NCBI GenBank assembly: GCA_949152475.1
Contig: OX424555.1
Span: 70,943,499 to 71,007,498, forward strand
Length of the DNA: 64,000 nt
Origin: Terebella lapidaria
Lineage: Eukaryota > Annelida > Polychaeta > Terebellida > Terebellidae
Direction: 5' to 3'
Positions 29,653 through 41,039 of the stretch are shown here, in pieces. Both the position numbers and the translations under genes were made by a program. The notes beneath the pieces were generated by a model, which ran no database searches, was not told the DNA's origin, and saw only the letters and a list, made by a program, of their open reading frames with translations. The stretch's first letter is position 1. Each line of letters starts with the position of its first letter.

Positions 29653-30283
29653 TACGGACCATGGCTGAGCTTACCGGATTCGAGCGATCCAGATGTGCGG
29701 ACTTCAACAGCACGGAAAGAGCCGGAGGGCTATAGCAGCCAAAGATAGACACTCTGCAAGACAGTGTGGCTTGCTATAGCCTTAATCGCAGGAACGGGCA
29801 AGATCGGGAAGACCTGCTGTACCCACTGCCAGGGATGACCAAGTTCTGGTACGTCACTGCAAGCAGAGCAGACGGGCCATTGTTCTTGAGTTTAGGGAAC
29901 ATTTGGAGCGATCATGGTGTCCATGCATCTCGAACAAGAGTGCACCGACCTCTGCAAACAGCCGGTTTGAATGGCAGAGTGGCCAGAAGGAAGCCAAACC
30001 TCACTCCAAAACCAAGCAGCTGAGGCTCGACTTCTGTCGGCATTACGAGGTTCGGACGTGAGTGGTTTGGTCAGTGGTTTTATTCACTGGCGATTCCAAA
30101 TTCAACCTCTACTCCATCAATAGGGGTCCACGTCCACCACAGAGCTGGGAAAGAGTACCTTCGTCAGGGCAACGCCGCCTAACCAGTATAGTTTGGTGGT
30201 GGTTGTGTCATGGTTTGTTGTCAGGGAATGCATGTGATGCAGAGGGGTCAGTCCGCTTCACACAATCAGCATAATCAGAGGGA
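29653..30283 (+). pseudogene. Tc1-like transposase, N-terminal part (pseudogene)
   Basis: Start-like MAELTGFERSRC at 29660 resembles the opening of Tc1-family transposases. Further on, 29890-30020 encodes HASRTRVHRPLQTAGLNGRV and then ARRKPNLTPK, the helix-turn-helix and following linker typical of the family. FGGGCVMV at about 30190-30215 matches the family's HGGGSVMVWG block near the second catalytic region. Several stops and frame changes separate these pieces, so no enzyme can be made. The 5' half ends at the duplicated CACGGC. Confidence 0.85.
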
Positions 30284-30289
30284 CACGGC

Positions 30290-30486
30290 TGTTGAACCCA
30301 CAAATGTTAAAACGCCCACAAATGTGAAAACCCACAAATGTGAAAACAAATTTTGTAAATCACCCACAAATGTGAAAATATCATTACCCACAAATGTGAA
30401 AAAAAATCCACCCACAAATGTGAAAAAAAAAATTTAACCACAAATGTGAAAACGGTTTTTGTCATTTGCCCACAAATGTGAAAATC
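30290..30486. repeat. Left terminal inverted repeat: 8 CCCACAAATGTG motifs
   Basis: Eight motifs with spacers of 0 to about 20 bp; several spacers are A-runs. The motif core CACAAATGTG is a near-palindrome. Such clustered terminal motifs are a usual place for transposase binding in DNA transposons (general knowledge; not shown here). Confidence 0.9.
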
Positions 30487-30849
30487 AAACACAGCATTAT
30501 TGTCCTATACATTACCTCCATAATACTACACGGGTAACTCCTAACAGCCTACTTAAATTAGGCTCCCCCATAGAGAAACCTCTCATATGGGGAAGAATAA
30601 AGAATGACCCCTCCCTTGCTGCCACCAGGGGCAGCACCGTAGCCACTTCCTCCATTCCCAATTCTCCTATTGAAGGAAGCAGACCTACTTATGCCTACTC
30701 TATATTTCTGTTTAATTTTATTGCTTGGATCCACCTCTGTGGAAACCTCTGTGGAAACTCGGCAGGAATGGACTCTTAGTCGTTAGGGGTGTCCTTTTTA
30801 ACACGTTGACGGTAGTCCACGCCCAGGTTTTCCTGTTTGAGTGAGCTGA

Positions 30850-33800
30850 GCTGACCATGCCCACGCGTGTGTGTGGCCGGTGCCACGTGTTCTTACCAGC
30901 GTGGGAGGTCCACGACTTCTGTTGGCGGTGTGTGGATTCGTTCTGCATCGACGATTTTCCTTGCGACAAGTGCGAATCTCGTTCACCAGAAGACTGGTCA
31001 ACCGTGTATGGGGCGTTGAGGGATTTACTTCACCTCCGTTCACGTCCCTCCCCACCTGATGTTGACTGCTCTCGGTCTGCCTGGGTGCATTGTCTCGCCG
31101 CCATCCGTCGCTTCGACACTGAGTCGGCTCGGCTTAATTTAGCTTTACAATCCCCAGTGAGTGTAGACGCCCTGTCCCTCTTAGACTCACAGGAATTTTG
31201 TCATAATTTTGATTGTAATGTCATGTTTGTCCCTCCCTCTCCCCCACCTGTGTGTGCGGCTCTGGCCCCGCAGGTGTGGTGGGTGATGTGGTGGGCCGCT
31301 CTCTGCTTTCGGCATTGCGCCCTCAGCTTTTGAGTGTTCGGAGTCTGTTAGATTTTCCAGCTAGCCTGGTTAATCGTTTTCTCTCCATTCACTCCGAGCG
31401 TCGTGTTTCCGAGTCCATGCCTTGCGTGGGCGCTCGGAGCCCGGGTCCCAGGAACACTCCGTCTGTTCCCGCGCTCTCATCTGTCACGCTCATGTCAGAT
31501 GACGGTGCTCGGCTCCCGGGTCCCGGTCGGGACCCGGGTCCCGGTGGGATTACGGCTCCGGGTTCCGAGTCACTGTCAGCTATACAGCTACACGTTGGCG
31601 CTCGAGTCCCGGGCCCCGCTCGGGGCCCGGGTTCCGACGGGAACCCGGGTTCCGATAGGAACACGACTCTCGTTAAGGTATCAGATGCTGATAGACCATG
31701 CTTGCGTCTTCCTCGGCATTCCGCTACCAGCTCAGGCTTGTCCCTCGTTACCACGGCGTTGCCTCTATGCCCACCTCGGGCATTAGTAACTGACGCTAGT
31801 GGTTTGGTCGAGTTAGAAACAGGGCTAGTTCGGCTCCCGGCCCCTGTCGGGGCCCGGGACCCGGGTTCCCATCGGATCGCAGGATCCGACCAGCCTCCGT
31901 TTTCTATTCGGACTAATGGCTTCAATGCTAGCAGTGAGTGCTCGCCTCATCTTCCACCGCATCTGACTGCCTCAGGGCGCGATGTTTCGGTGAAAGTGGG
32001 GGGGGGGGGGGGGAGGAGGTTATGACGGTATGTCTAATTCTCACTCTCTCTTCCAGTCGATATCCCAGCGCAGCAGGCCTTCCCCGCCGCCGATCCAGTG
32101 GATAGCCTCGCCACCAGACAGCTCCCTCGGGATGCCCTCTACGGACCCTGCCACAGCGGGTCGCTCTTTAGCGACGTCCGGGCCTTCGGGCCAGACTGCG
32201 GGTTGCTCTTTAGCGACGTCCGGGCCTTCGGGCCAACCTCTCACGACTGTCTTCGCGGGCCGCTCTTCAGCGGAGTCCGGGCCTTCGGGCCACCCTTCGG
32301 CAGTGCGTGTGTCGGGCCGCTCTTCAGCGGAGTCCGTTATGTTACCTTCACCTGCCTCCTCCGCGCCTCAGGATTTTCGGCAGTTGGAACTAGACATCTC
32401 CTCTCGCATGTCGGCACAAATGCAAGCGATGTTCTCGCAGCTCTCGACTCAGGTGCAGCACAGCCTCCTCCAGTGTCGTCCCCCGACTGCTCCTCCTCCT
32501 GGATTCTTGCCTCTCACAGGCCGTGCGAGCGAGGCCACCTGTGGACTATCCACGCCTCTGCAGCGGACCCAGTCCCTACAGTCACCAGGCCTCTTACCCC
32601 CGGACCAGCTCTTAGCCACTCCGGCTCAGGATCTTCCCGTGGAGTCACCCCGGCTCAGGTGCTCCAGGTGCTGCCCTCTTCCGGCTTCGTTCCCTCGGCT
32701 TCACGGAAGCGTCGCTGTCCCGACCCGGAGTCCGACTCGGAAGAAGAGGACGAAGAAGAGGATATGGACTCCGCGTCCATACATCCTTCCCTGGTAGACG
32801 AACGTGGCTCCTCTCAGGATCTCCAGTTCCGGGAGAAGTTGGTTCTCACGCGTGCGTGTCTCGGTTCCCAGTTTCCGCCAGAGCCTCCGACGGAAACCTC
32901 GTCAGTGGAACCAGTTTCTTGTGGCCAGCCAGTACCGCCATCAAGTTCACGCCAGCAACTGCCTCTCAGCCGCAGCGTACGCCAGGCGTTCGAGGTTCGT
33001 CGCCAAGCCTCCATCAAGGCCAAGGGAGACAAGATAAAGAAACCCAAGCTCTCCTCTTCATACTTGCCTTCCCACAAGGACTTCACGGAGAAGCCGTCGG
33101 AGCCTTCCAAGAAGACTCTTCAGTATATGTCGGCCCCCTCGAAGATCTCGGTGACCCCTGCCCAGGTAGCAGATGTTCAACAGTCGATTCGTTCAGCTGT
33201 TCTCATCGACTCCACCCAGGACTGGCTTTTAGCCGCCGCGCGGGATCTCCTCGAGAACCTGGCCCAGCAAGCCTCTGCTGTACCCGTCCCCCAAGCTGCC
33301 CTTCAGGATCAGATCTCCACCGCTATCGGATTTCTGTCCAGCGCGGGCTTGTCTATCCGGGACTGCCTACACCAGCTCTCTTACGGCGCGTTCACCATGG
33401 AGCAGTGGCGACAGGACGCCTTCCTCAAGTCCCTGACTTTCAAGCCGTCCCTGGATTTGAAATCCCGACTACGTTCCGCCCCCATGCTGCTGTCCTGCGC
33501 ACAGGAGGCGCTCACGGACCAGGCCGCCAACTCCCTGTTCCACGGAGAGGACGGTGCTCTTTCAGCTGAGAAACGGCAAGTGTCGGACCGCGTCCAGTCG
33601 GCCAATGCCCAGCTGGTCTCCGAACTGCTTGCCAAGCAGAAGGCTTGGAAGCCACGGCCACAGCCACAGACCGCTTCTTCTTCAAAGCCCAAGAAACAGA
33701 GGAAGAAGCAGCCCTTTTCAGGAGCCCCTGCCTCTACAACCATGGGTGGTCGCCACTCCGGGTCCAGCCGCCGCGGCAAGTCTAAGGGCGGAGCAGGGGC

Positions 33801-36690
33801 GTCCAGGCCCAGTCACGACAGTAAGTACCAGTGCCAGGGAACTTTCCGAGTACCACGCGTCACCAATGGCGACTCCCGCTCATTTTGGTCACGTAGAACC
33901 GCCAGTCGGTGGGCGCTTAAATCTCTTTTGGCCCATTTGGCAAGAGATGGGTGCCAGCCCTTGGATCTGGGGGGGTACTCAGGAAGGGATTCCAGATTCA
34001 GTTCATAACTCAACCTGCATTATCCCCCATCCCCAAGTCATTCACTCTGCCGTCGGCTCCGGCGAAGCGAGCAGCCTTGGATGTAGAGATAAAAAAATTG
34101 ATCGCGAAAGGGGCAGTAGAACCTGCAGATCCGCGGACTCCGGGTTTCTACAGTATCGTGTTCGTGGTTCCAAAGAGTTCCGGCGGTTGTCGCCCAGTTA
34201 TAGACTTGTCGCCTCTGAATCCGTTCGTGCAGACTCCAAAGTTCGTTATGGAGACGCCCGAGTTCATTCGGTTAGCGCTTCCAGAGAATGCATGGGCGAT
34301 CTCGCTGGATCTGAAGGATGCCTTCTTCCACATTCCGATACACTCAGCCTCGCGAAAGTATCTGAGGTTCGCTTTCCGGGGTCGTGTGTGGCAGTTCTGT
34401 GCTCTACCATTCGGCCTGTCACCTTCTCCTTGGATATTCACCATGGTGGTGAGGGAGGTCCAGAGCCTGGCCCACCAGCGGGGATTGTTCCTTCATCAAT
34501 ACCTTGACGACTGGCTCCTACGCAGTCAGTCTCGGGACACGTTGTTGGAGCACCGCGATTGGTTGATCAATACGTGTCAGACAATGGGCCTAGTGATCAA
34601 TTTCGAGAAATCAGAGCTCGTTCCATCTCGAGATTTCGTGTTTCTGGGCTACAGGTTTGTGACCACGTCAGGCATGGTCTTCCCACCTCAGGACAGAATT
34701 TCCAAATTGCGCCCTATTCTAGCCTCCTTCCTGGCTCATCCGTGTCAGTCGGCAGCCACCTGGCAGTCTCTGCTAGGCCTGTTGGCGGCAACGGAGAAGC
34801 TGGTACCTTTGGGCCGCTTACATATGCGAGAACTGCAGCATTGCCTGAGTTTGGGTTGGTGTCAAGCTACAGACCCCGACTCTACCATGGTAATGTTGTC
34901 TCCAGCGGCTCGCGAGTGCGTGCAGTGGTGGATTCAAATCAGAAACCTGTCACAAGGTTCTCCCTTCCGTCTGCCGCTGCCATCCAAGCATCTGTTTACG
35001 GATGCCAGCACGGAGGGCTGGGGCGCCCACTTGGACTTCCAAGAGATTTCGGGCTTGTGGAGCGACCATTATTTGTCTTGGCACATCAATGCTCTCGAGT
35101 TGGAAGCTGTATCTAGGGCCCTGGCCAATTGGGTATCCGAGTTAGCAGGACACTCAGTTTTGGTTGCCACGGACAACTCAACGGTCGTGGCCTACATCAA
35201 CAAGCAAGGAGGCACTCGTTCCTTGACACTCAGTCGTCAGGTGTCGGCCTTGCTACGGTGATGCAACGCCCAATCGATTTTGCTCCGTGCCCGTCACATT
35301 CCCGGCCGTCTCAATGTCTTGGCGGACATGCTGTCTCGGCGGGGTCAGGTACAGCTTACCGAATGGACCTTGTCTCCAGCGGTCTTTCGACAGTTATGTA
35401 CCCTTTGGGATCGACCTCATGTGGACCTGTTTGCCACTCGTTGGAACAACAGGCTCCCCACCTTTGTGTCGCCAATCTCAGACCCCCTGGCTTGGGGTGT
35501 GGATGCTCTGTCTATGGACTGGGAGGGCCTGTATGCATATGCTTACCCCCCAGCCATTCTGATTCCGCAAGTGATTGCCAAGGTTCGAGCACAACAATGT
35601 CGGATCCTGCTTATTGCGCCTCTACAACCCGAGAAGTCGTGGTTCCCAGAGCTTCTAGATCTCCTTGTCGATGTTCCGAGGCCGTTGCCTCTGCGAGGAG
35701 ATCTACTGAGGCAGCCACGGTCTCCGGTGTTTCACCAGAACACACGCCAGCTGGCCCTTCACGCGTGGATGTTGTCCAGCGATCCTTCCGCGCAAAGGGA
35801 TTTTCTGAGGGATGTGTCCTCTCGGCTCGCACGACCAAATAGAAGGTCTTCTTTGGCGGTCTACGAGTCGAAATGGGTCGTCTTCAGTGCTTTCTGTGAG
35901 CGCAGGCAGACTGATCCTTTCACGGCCAATGCCCCTTTAATAGCTGAATTTCTGATGTTAAAATTCTCTGAAGGTTGGGTGCCATCTACCCTTGCAGGCT
36001 ACAGAACGGCTATTGCTAAGACGCTTTTGCCGCGACAAGGTGTGGACTACGGGACCGATCATGCCTTGACTTTATTGCTCAAGAACTTCGAGGTAGATCG
36101 TCCCGTGGCGCGAAACCCCACTCCTGCGTGGGACTTGTCGTTGGTCTTGAACCGTCTGGCATCAGCCCCGTTCGAGCCCCTGGCTTCGGCGCCCCTCAAG
36201 TTAGTCACTTGAAAAACGGTTTTTCTCCTTGCCCTAGCCTCTGGCAGGCGTCGAGGTGAGATCCATGCTTTGGATGCGTCTAAGATTAGCTGGAAGGAGA
36301 ACTATGCTCAGGTCAGACTGGGCGTTCTCCCGTCTTTTCTCTCGAAAACCCAGCTCTCTACGGCCCATCCATTGGCGATTGTGATCCCTGCTCTCGATGC
36401 CTCTCTTGGAAGTTGGCACGGACTTGGAGAGTGACGCGAAGCTCTGTCCCGTACGTGCGTTGCGCTTTTACCTTGACAAGACCAAGGGTTTTCGACAAGG
36501 CAAAAAGCTTCTTTTCGTCTCTTATCTGAAAAGCTTCAAGAACGATATTCGCTCCCCGACTATCTCTTCTTGGATTAAGAAATGCATTCGACTCTGTTAC
36601 GATCTCGGCGATCAGCCGACTGATTGTTCTTTTCGGGTACGGGCGCATGACGTACGGGCCATGGCTGCGTCATCATATAATGAATAATAA
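30850..36690 (+). mobile_element. DIRS-like tyrosine-recombinase retroelement (fossil)
   Basis: Much richer in GC than its surroundings. Parts in order: a Cys-rich then Ser/Pro-rich Gag-like region (about 30.86-33.85 kb, ending in a Lys/Arg-rich tail); reverse transcriptase with RNase H (about 33.95-35.4 kb; RT blocks include DLKDAFFHIP, LPFGLSPSP and YLDDWL; RNase H shows LFTDASTEGWGAHL and VATDNSTVVAYIN); and a tyrosine recombinase region (about 35.8-36.68 kb, with RAHDVRA as the HxxR block). This RT-RNase H-YR order and the absence of LTRs and DDE integrase fit DIRS-like elements. It is broken, with roughly three to five breaks, and its own terminal repeats are not visible. The Gag-like region holds short GC-rich internal repeats (about 31.5-31.9 and 32.15-32.34 kb). 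The largely open coding regions suggest moderate age. Confidence 0.9.
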
Positions 36691-37298
36691 TAGTAATGTT
36701 GCCGTTACGTGAGGCCCGAGAACCATGGGAGGGGTCCCCGGAACCACAACGCTTGGGCATCCTGAGCCCACTTCCTTGAAAAATAATTCTACTTCCGGTT
36801 TGGTGTCATTTGACACCACAGGTGTAATCTGATACCAAACCACACCTAGTATATTGCCAATTAGCCCTACGGGTTCGAAAATAATGTCCTTTTTGCTCTA
36901 CGATCAATCTTTACTGAGATATGAAGGTTTTTATGGAAAAGTGGGTGATAATAGGGGAAAGTGTAAATTTTTGGCCTTCAAACACACCAAAACGGCCTAA
37001 TAACTGATCCTTGGGCATCCTGAGCCCATTTCCTTGAAAAATATTTCTACTTCCGGTTTGGTGTAATTTGACATCACAGGTGTAATTTGATACCAAACCA
37101 CGCCTAGTATATTGCCAATTAGCCCTATGGGTTCGAAAATAATGTCCTTTTTGCTCTACGATCAATATTTACTGAGATATGAAGGTTTTTATGGAAAAAT
37201 GATGATAATAGGGTAAAGTATTAATTGTGTAATAGGTTTTCAGAACAAAGGTCGGTAACCTAAAAACATTCCTCATGTTGAAGCTAATGTTGTGTCAG
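36691..37298. repeat. Direct repeat of a ~200-bp block, 258-bp period
   Basis: CTTGGGCATCCTGAGCCC and the following CTACTTCCGGTTTGGTGT, GATACCAAACCAC and CTTTTTGCTCTACGATCAAT occur at 36752-36955 and again at 37010-37205. GGTTTGGTGT and GATACCAAACC form an imperfect hairpin within each copy. No coding. It lies between the DIRS-like fossil and the right terminal array and may be internal sequence of the host element. Confidence 0.85.
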
Positions 37299-37544
37299 AT
37301 TTTCACATTTGTGGGCAATTGACAAAAATCGTTTTCACATTTGTGGTTGATTTTTTTTTTCACATTTGTGGGTGAAGTTTTTTTCACATTTGTGGGTGAA
37401 GATTTTCACATTTGTGGGTAGTTGACAAAAAACGATTTCACATTTGTGGTTGATTTTTTTACATTTGTGGGTGATTTACAAAATTTGTTTTCACATTTGT
37501 GGGTTTTCACATTTGTGGGCGTTTTAACATTTGTGGGTTCAACA
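37299..37544. repeat. Right terminal inverted repeat: 10 CCCACAAATGTG motifs
   Basis: Ten copies of the motif in opposite orientation to the left end. The outer ~80 bp equal the left end; the middle has two extra motifs. The last bases GGGTTCAACA are followed directly by the duplicated CACGGC. Confidence 0.9.
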
Positions 37545-37550
37545 CACGGC

Positions 37551-37700
37551 ACATTCAGGGGCATCCTGGGTGACAGCCTGGTGTCATTAGCACCCGTGCT
37601 CGGGTACATGGACCAAAACACTCTGCAAGATGATGGCACACCGTGTCATTGCTTTTGCCTCGTCGCTGAGGAGGCCTTTTATTTGCCTTTTATGTTGTTA
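37551..37700 (+). pseudogene. Tc1-like transposase, C-terminal part (pseudogene)
   Basis: Reads FRGILGDSLV ... GYMDQNTLQDDGTPCH. The LQDDGTPCH segment matches the second Asp block of Tc1 transposases (usually QQDNDPKHT or QDNARPH). The reading is in one frame for about 50 residues. Sequence between 37700 and the terminal repeat at 37926 is degenerate, so the third catalytic residue region is not recognisable. Confidence 0.8.
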
Positions 37701-37954
37701 TGAACATGGTTACTATATTCATGAAAAGATTAACTTCTGTTGAAAATTAGTGCAAAATTGATTGAACCTTCCACAATTGTTGAATTATACATTTTAAATT
37801 CTTAGAAAGACTTCTAAAATACTTTGTGTCACATAGGCACATATATAAATTACACTCATGACTGTGTTCAACAGTGTACACATCCAAAAGTGGCATACAA
37901 TGGGAAAAAAACTCAAAATTTTAAAGTGGGCCCAAACTTTTGGAGGTGACTGTA

Positions 37955-40330
37955 GAACGCCCAATAATTTTGCTTTTTCCATTTGCTTCATATTATCACT
38001 GAAGTATAAATATTCCAGCTGTCAGTATCACGGTGAGGAAGTGGGCGATAATGGGGTTATTTTCTGTCTGACTTCATTGCTAACGCCCCGAGGAAAATGG
38101 CACCAATTAAATTTTCATGTGATTATGGCATGTCTGCTTTCACGATTTCTCTCCAAAGAGTATGATGAATAACAAGGTCACTTACTGTGTATGGCAAATA
38201 ATATGATATTCAGTTCCGAATAATACTAAACAGAATATTTTATTTCCTACTGTTTCAATGGAATTGTCAACTGTAATTTCATCCGAGTAACCGATGTCTT
38301 TGGATTCCAATTTTAACCTGGTTTTTGAGATTTCTCAATCTGGATTTGTGGTAGCACATCCTCATCCGGTGATGTCCCGAACTAAACCGTGATACCTATG
38401 AAGTAAATATGGCTGTTAATTTGAAAATAAAATAAAGTCTCGTAACTTAGATATATGGGTTCGTTGTGTCAAAGCCTTGTCGTTGTACATATTGATTATC
38501 CGCAGAAGGTTATCGATCTTGGTAAAACAAAATCTCAAAATTGAAAGACAATCTGAGTCTATTAAAGAGCATAGTACACTCTACAATCCCTTTTGAACTA
38601 TGCACAAACCCAAATCCTGCCAAATGCACGATGAACTGGCAAAACCATCAACGCATCCTTCAATGATGACCATCAAATTCCACTCGTTGTGGATAAGATT
38701 TGCTCGATCAATAACAAAACTGGTTACCAAATATTACTCTGTTTGACAATACCCCACATTTCTCTGGTTTGATCCAACCACAAGTAAGGAACAATAGCAG
38801 AAAAAAGGTTTTTCTTTTTGGACATAGGAATCTTTTGATCAGGATCACTTGTCATATCTTATCGTCCATTTGATCGATATATTTGTGACTCGGCCACCAG
38901 GGGAACATTCAAATACAGATTACGAAAACTCCCATACAGATACATTATGCCGATTGACACCATGCATTATAAGTGCATTGCATCTTCAGAGTTCTTTGCG
39001 AGTGAACCCACCACAACACTCTAGCACCTAGGTTCAAGTTTCAATGTTATAACGGATTACGTACCAGGATATAATATCAAAGAGTGTAACATCAATTTGA
39101 GACCCCACTCCAACAAAAATGCGTGACTGAGCTATTCTGTAAGCGATAAGCGCTGAGGTGGAGCGCCTCTGGAAAATAATCGACGACGCCGCAGCTTAGT
39201 TCTCGGTTGGCAGTTGCTGCTTTTACATGCAGTACGTTATATTTCAGTAGATTATTGAATACAATAAATACGGGTTGGAGGAACCTCTCCACTAAAAGAC
39301 ATAAACGGCAGTCGATAGACAGAGGGTGACGAATCAATTTCTAATTGATCAAATCTTCTGTGTGAATCAGAAAGATTTATGGGCTTGTTGTGCTAAATAT
39401 TTGGTTGAATCTATATCTCCAAGCTAGGTATGTATAATTATGGCAATAAAAAATTAGCGATACCATTCTACACACGTTCATCGCCAGGTTCTTGTATTGT
39501 GATTCGCGGATAGCCTCGAGAAAACTCATCGAGTATCAATCAACGTGAATGGAGGAATCGATGAAAACAGAAGAATATACGTATTCAGGCCTATAACAGG
39601 AACGATACATTCATTGTTATTTGTGATTGGAAAAGCATTTTCCTCTTACTGAGAGTTTGTCGGTGACATCAATCGTCTGCCGTGCAATTAAATAGAGCCA
39701 TTGTTTTTCCTGAACAAATCATGAACGAAATAATAATGATATATGTACATGTATATATATATTCATGTATAATACTAGTCCGGGTCCAGTAGAGCTACGC
39801 GTATTGACATAATGAATGAATCGTGATGTTATTCTATAGAAATTTAGAACATATATGTTACGTTTGCAGCCATGTTTGACGACGCATTTATAACTAATAT
39901 GAGTCTAATTCATCTGATGAAACAAGATTACTTTGCAGACACATTTATTCCACCAGGATTCAGGTTACTAGGATATCATGTCTTTCAATATGGCGCTAAC
40001 CGAAACAGTAAGTAAAACACACAAAGGAAAAACTAGATAGTATTTTTCAAAGGACATGTGATTGACCCTTACTTTTTATGATGGGACGTAAGGAATCCCA
40101 ACAGTTAATAAACAATGTCTATTCCCTCCTCAGTTTCCTCCCACCCACGAGGTAGCTCAGGATGGAACATAATATATGTAAGGATGGCTCTTGCCAATGG
40201 GTATTGCCTTATACTTGTCAGCAAGTTCAAGTCAGTTCTAGTTTTTAGGAATGGGTAATTCCCTCCCAACAAACTGATAGCATTGTGGGTTTCTGTTTGT
40301 CTGTATTGCATGTAACCCGAACATTGTTTG
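37955..40330 (+). repeat. Long dispersed repeat, copy IV (diverged)
   Basis: Module I at 38080-38170 (TTCATGTGATTATGGCATGTCTG), a weak module A at 38500-38790 (CAAATCCTGCCAAATGCACG), module C at 39230-39360 (GAGGAACCTCTCCACTAAAAG type) and module D at 39490-39700. Words are retained but similarity is lower than between copies I and II, so this copy is older or less homogenised. No gene is seen. Confidence 0.6.
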
Positions 40331-40700
40331 TACAACCTATTACCACTGACAACACGCGCATGTAACTCGGAGAGGAATTGTCTGATTGGCCTGGGATGGA
40401 TTGGGATCTACGTGGCTTGGTTCTTCCCGATTTTGGAGAAAATTGGGTAAAATTGGTTGCCATGGCAAAGGAAAACGTGAATAATAACATTTTGGCCATA
40501 TCTTCTGAACAAATCATTGTAGAGACTTCAAACTTGACTCGAATTGTAGTGCCAAAGCAAGCGCATATTATAAGATCTTTCAAGACATTGAACTTGAGTT
40601 TGCCCCGGGGTCAACGTCATGGCCGTTTACAAATCTTTGGGCACCATATCGAGTAACATAAGGTCTTGAGCCCAAGATTCCAATTATACCTTACGTTTGG
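40331..40700. repeat. Fragment of the GTTGCCATGG-bearing repeat family
   Basis: GGATTGGGATCTACGTGGCT, GGTTGCCATGGCAAAG and TAGAGACTTCAAACTTGAC recall the units at 54950-55060 and, for the last phrase, 44090-44105. The 92-residue open frame here is thus likely repeat sequence rather than a gene. Confidence 0.5.
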
Positions 40701-41039
40701 CTCTACGACGTATAGTGACATCACAACGATTTGTGAGTGGGACCGGGATTTTAGGAAGAGTTCCAGATTATAAACGTACAATTTCAAAATGAAATTTGGT
40801 ATGCCTCTCATAAACGATTCGTGTTCTTTTTAATTTCTGTTTTTATTTTTGGTCAGTAACAATGAGAAAACGTCTGCAAACATGATCAACTTGTGTAGTG
40901 GCTAAATCAGTCGGCTGAGGGACTGCAATATCTGATCATCTTGTCGAAAAGTGTAATGAAAAGGATGTGACGATCCAATGTGCTGAGACTCTCAAGTATC
41001 ATGACTCACTTATTGAAAGATATATGAACATTTGAAAGA

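Larger units (their letters stand above)
30290..37544. mobile_element. 7,255-bp unclassified element with tandem-motif inverted ends
   Basis: Inserted in the Tc1 element with a perfect 6-bp flanking duplication, CACGGC, at 30284-30289 and 37545-37550. Both ends start TGTTGAACCCACAAATG. The inverted ends are arrays of CCCACAAATGTGAAAA-like motifs: 8 copies at the left (30290-30486) and 10 at the right (37299-37544). The outermost ~80 bp are identical and the innermost parts also pair, with copy-number change between. A 6-bp duplication is not expected of DIRS elements, so the ends seem to belong to a transposase- or integrase-mobilised element. No transposase of its own is recognisable; the cargo is a DIRS-like fossil plus a doubled 258-bp segment. 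Family unknown. Confidence 0.85.
29286..37952 (+). mobile_element. Dead Tc1-like transposon, split by a 7.26-kb insertion
   Basis: Perfect 27-bp terminal inverted repeats (29286-29312 and 37926-37952) start with CAGTCACCTCCAAAAGTTTG, and TA flanks both ends (29284-29285, 37953-37954), the classic Tc1/mariner signature. Without the insertion the element is about 1.4 kb, a normal Tc1 length. The two pieces of its transposase lie either side of the insertion at 30290-37544. The surrounding DNA belongs to the long repeat, so Tc1 entered that repeat first and was then split. Confidence 0.95.

Noticed and set aside
30290-30486. Short repeats with variable spacers, CRISPR-like at first sight
   Set aside because: Eukaryotic context, repeats of about 12-16 bp, spacers from 0 to about 20 bp and mostly A-runs, and an inverted matching array at the other end of the same insertion.
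31389-32244. Minus-strand 178- and 67-residue frames and alternative plus-strand frames in the DIRS-like region
   Set aside because: High GC removes stops in every frame; the plus-strand frame leading into the RT region explains the locus.
30290-37544. A Polinton (6-bp duplication, long inverted ends with tandem motifs)
   Set aside because: No DNA polymerase B, integrase, ATPase, protease or capsid genes are seen, and the termini start TG rather than the usual AG.
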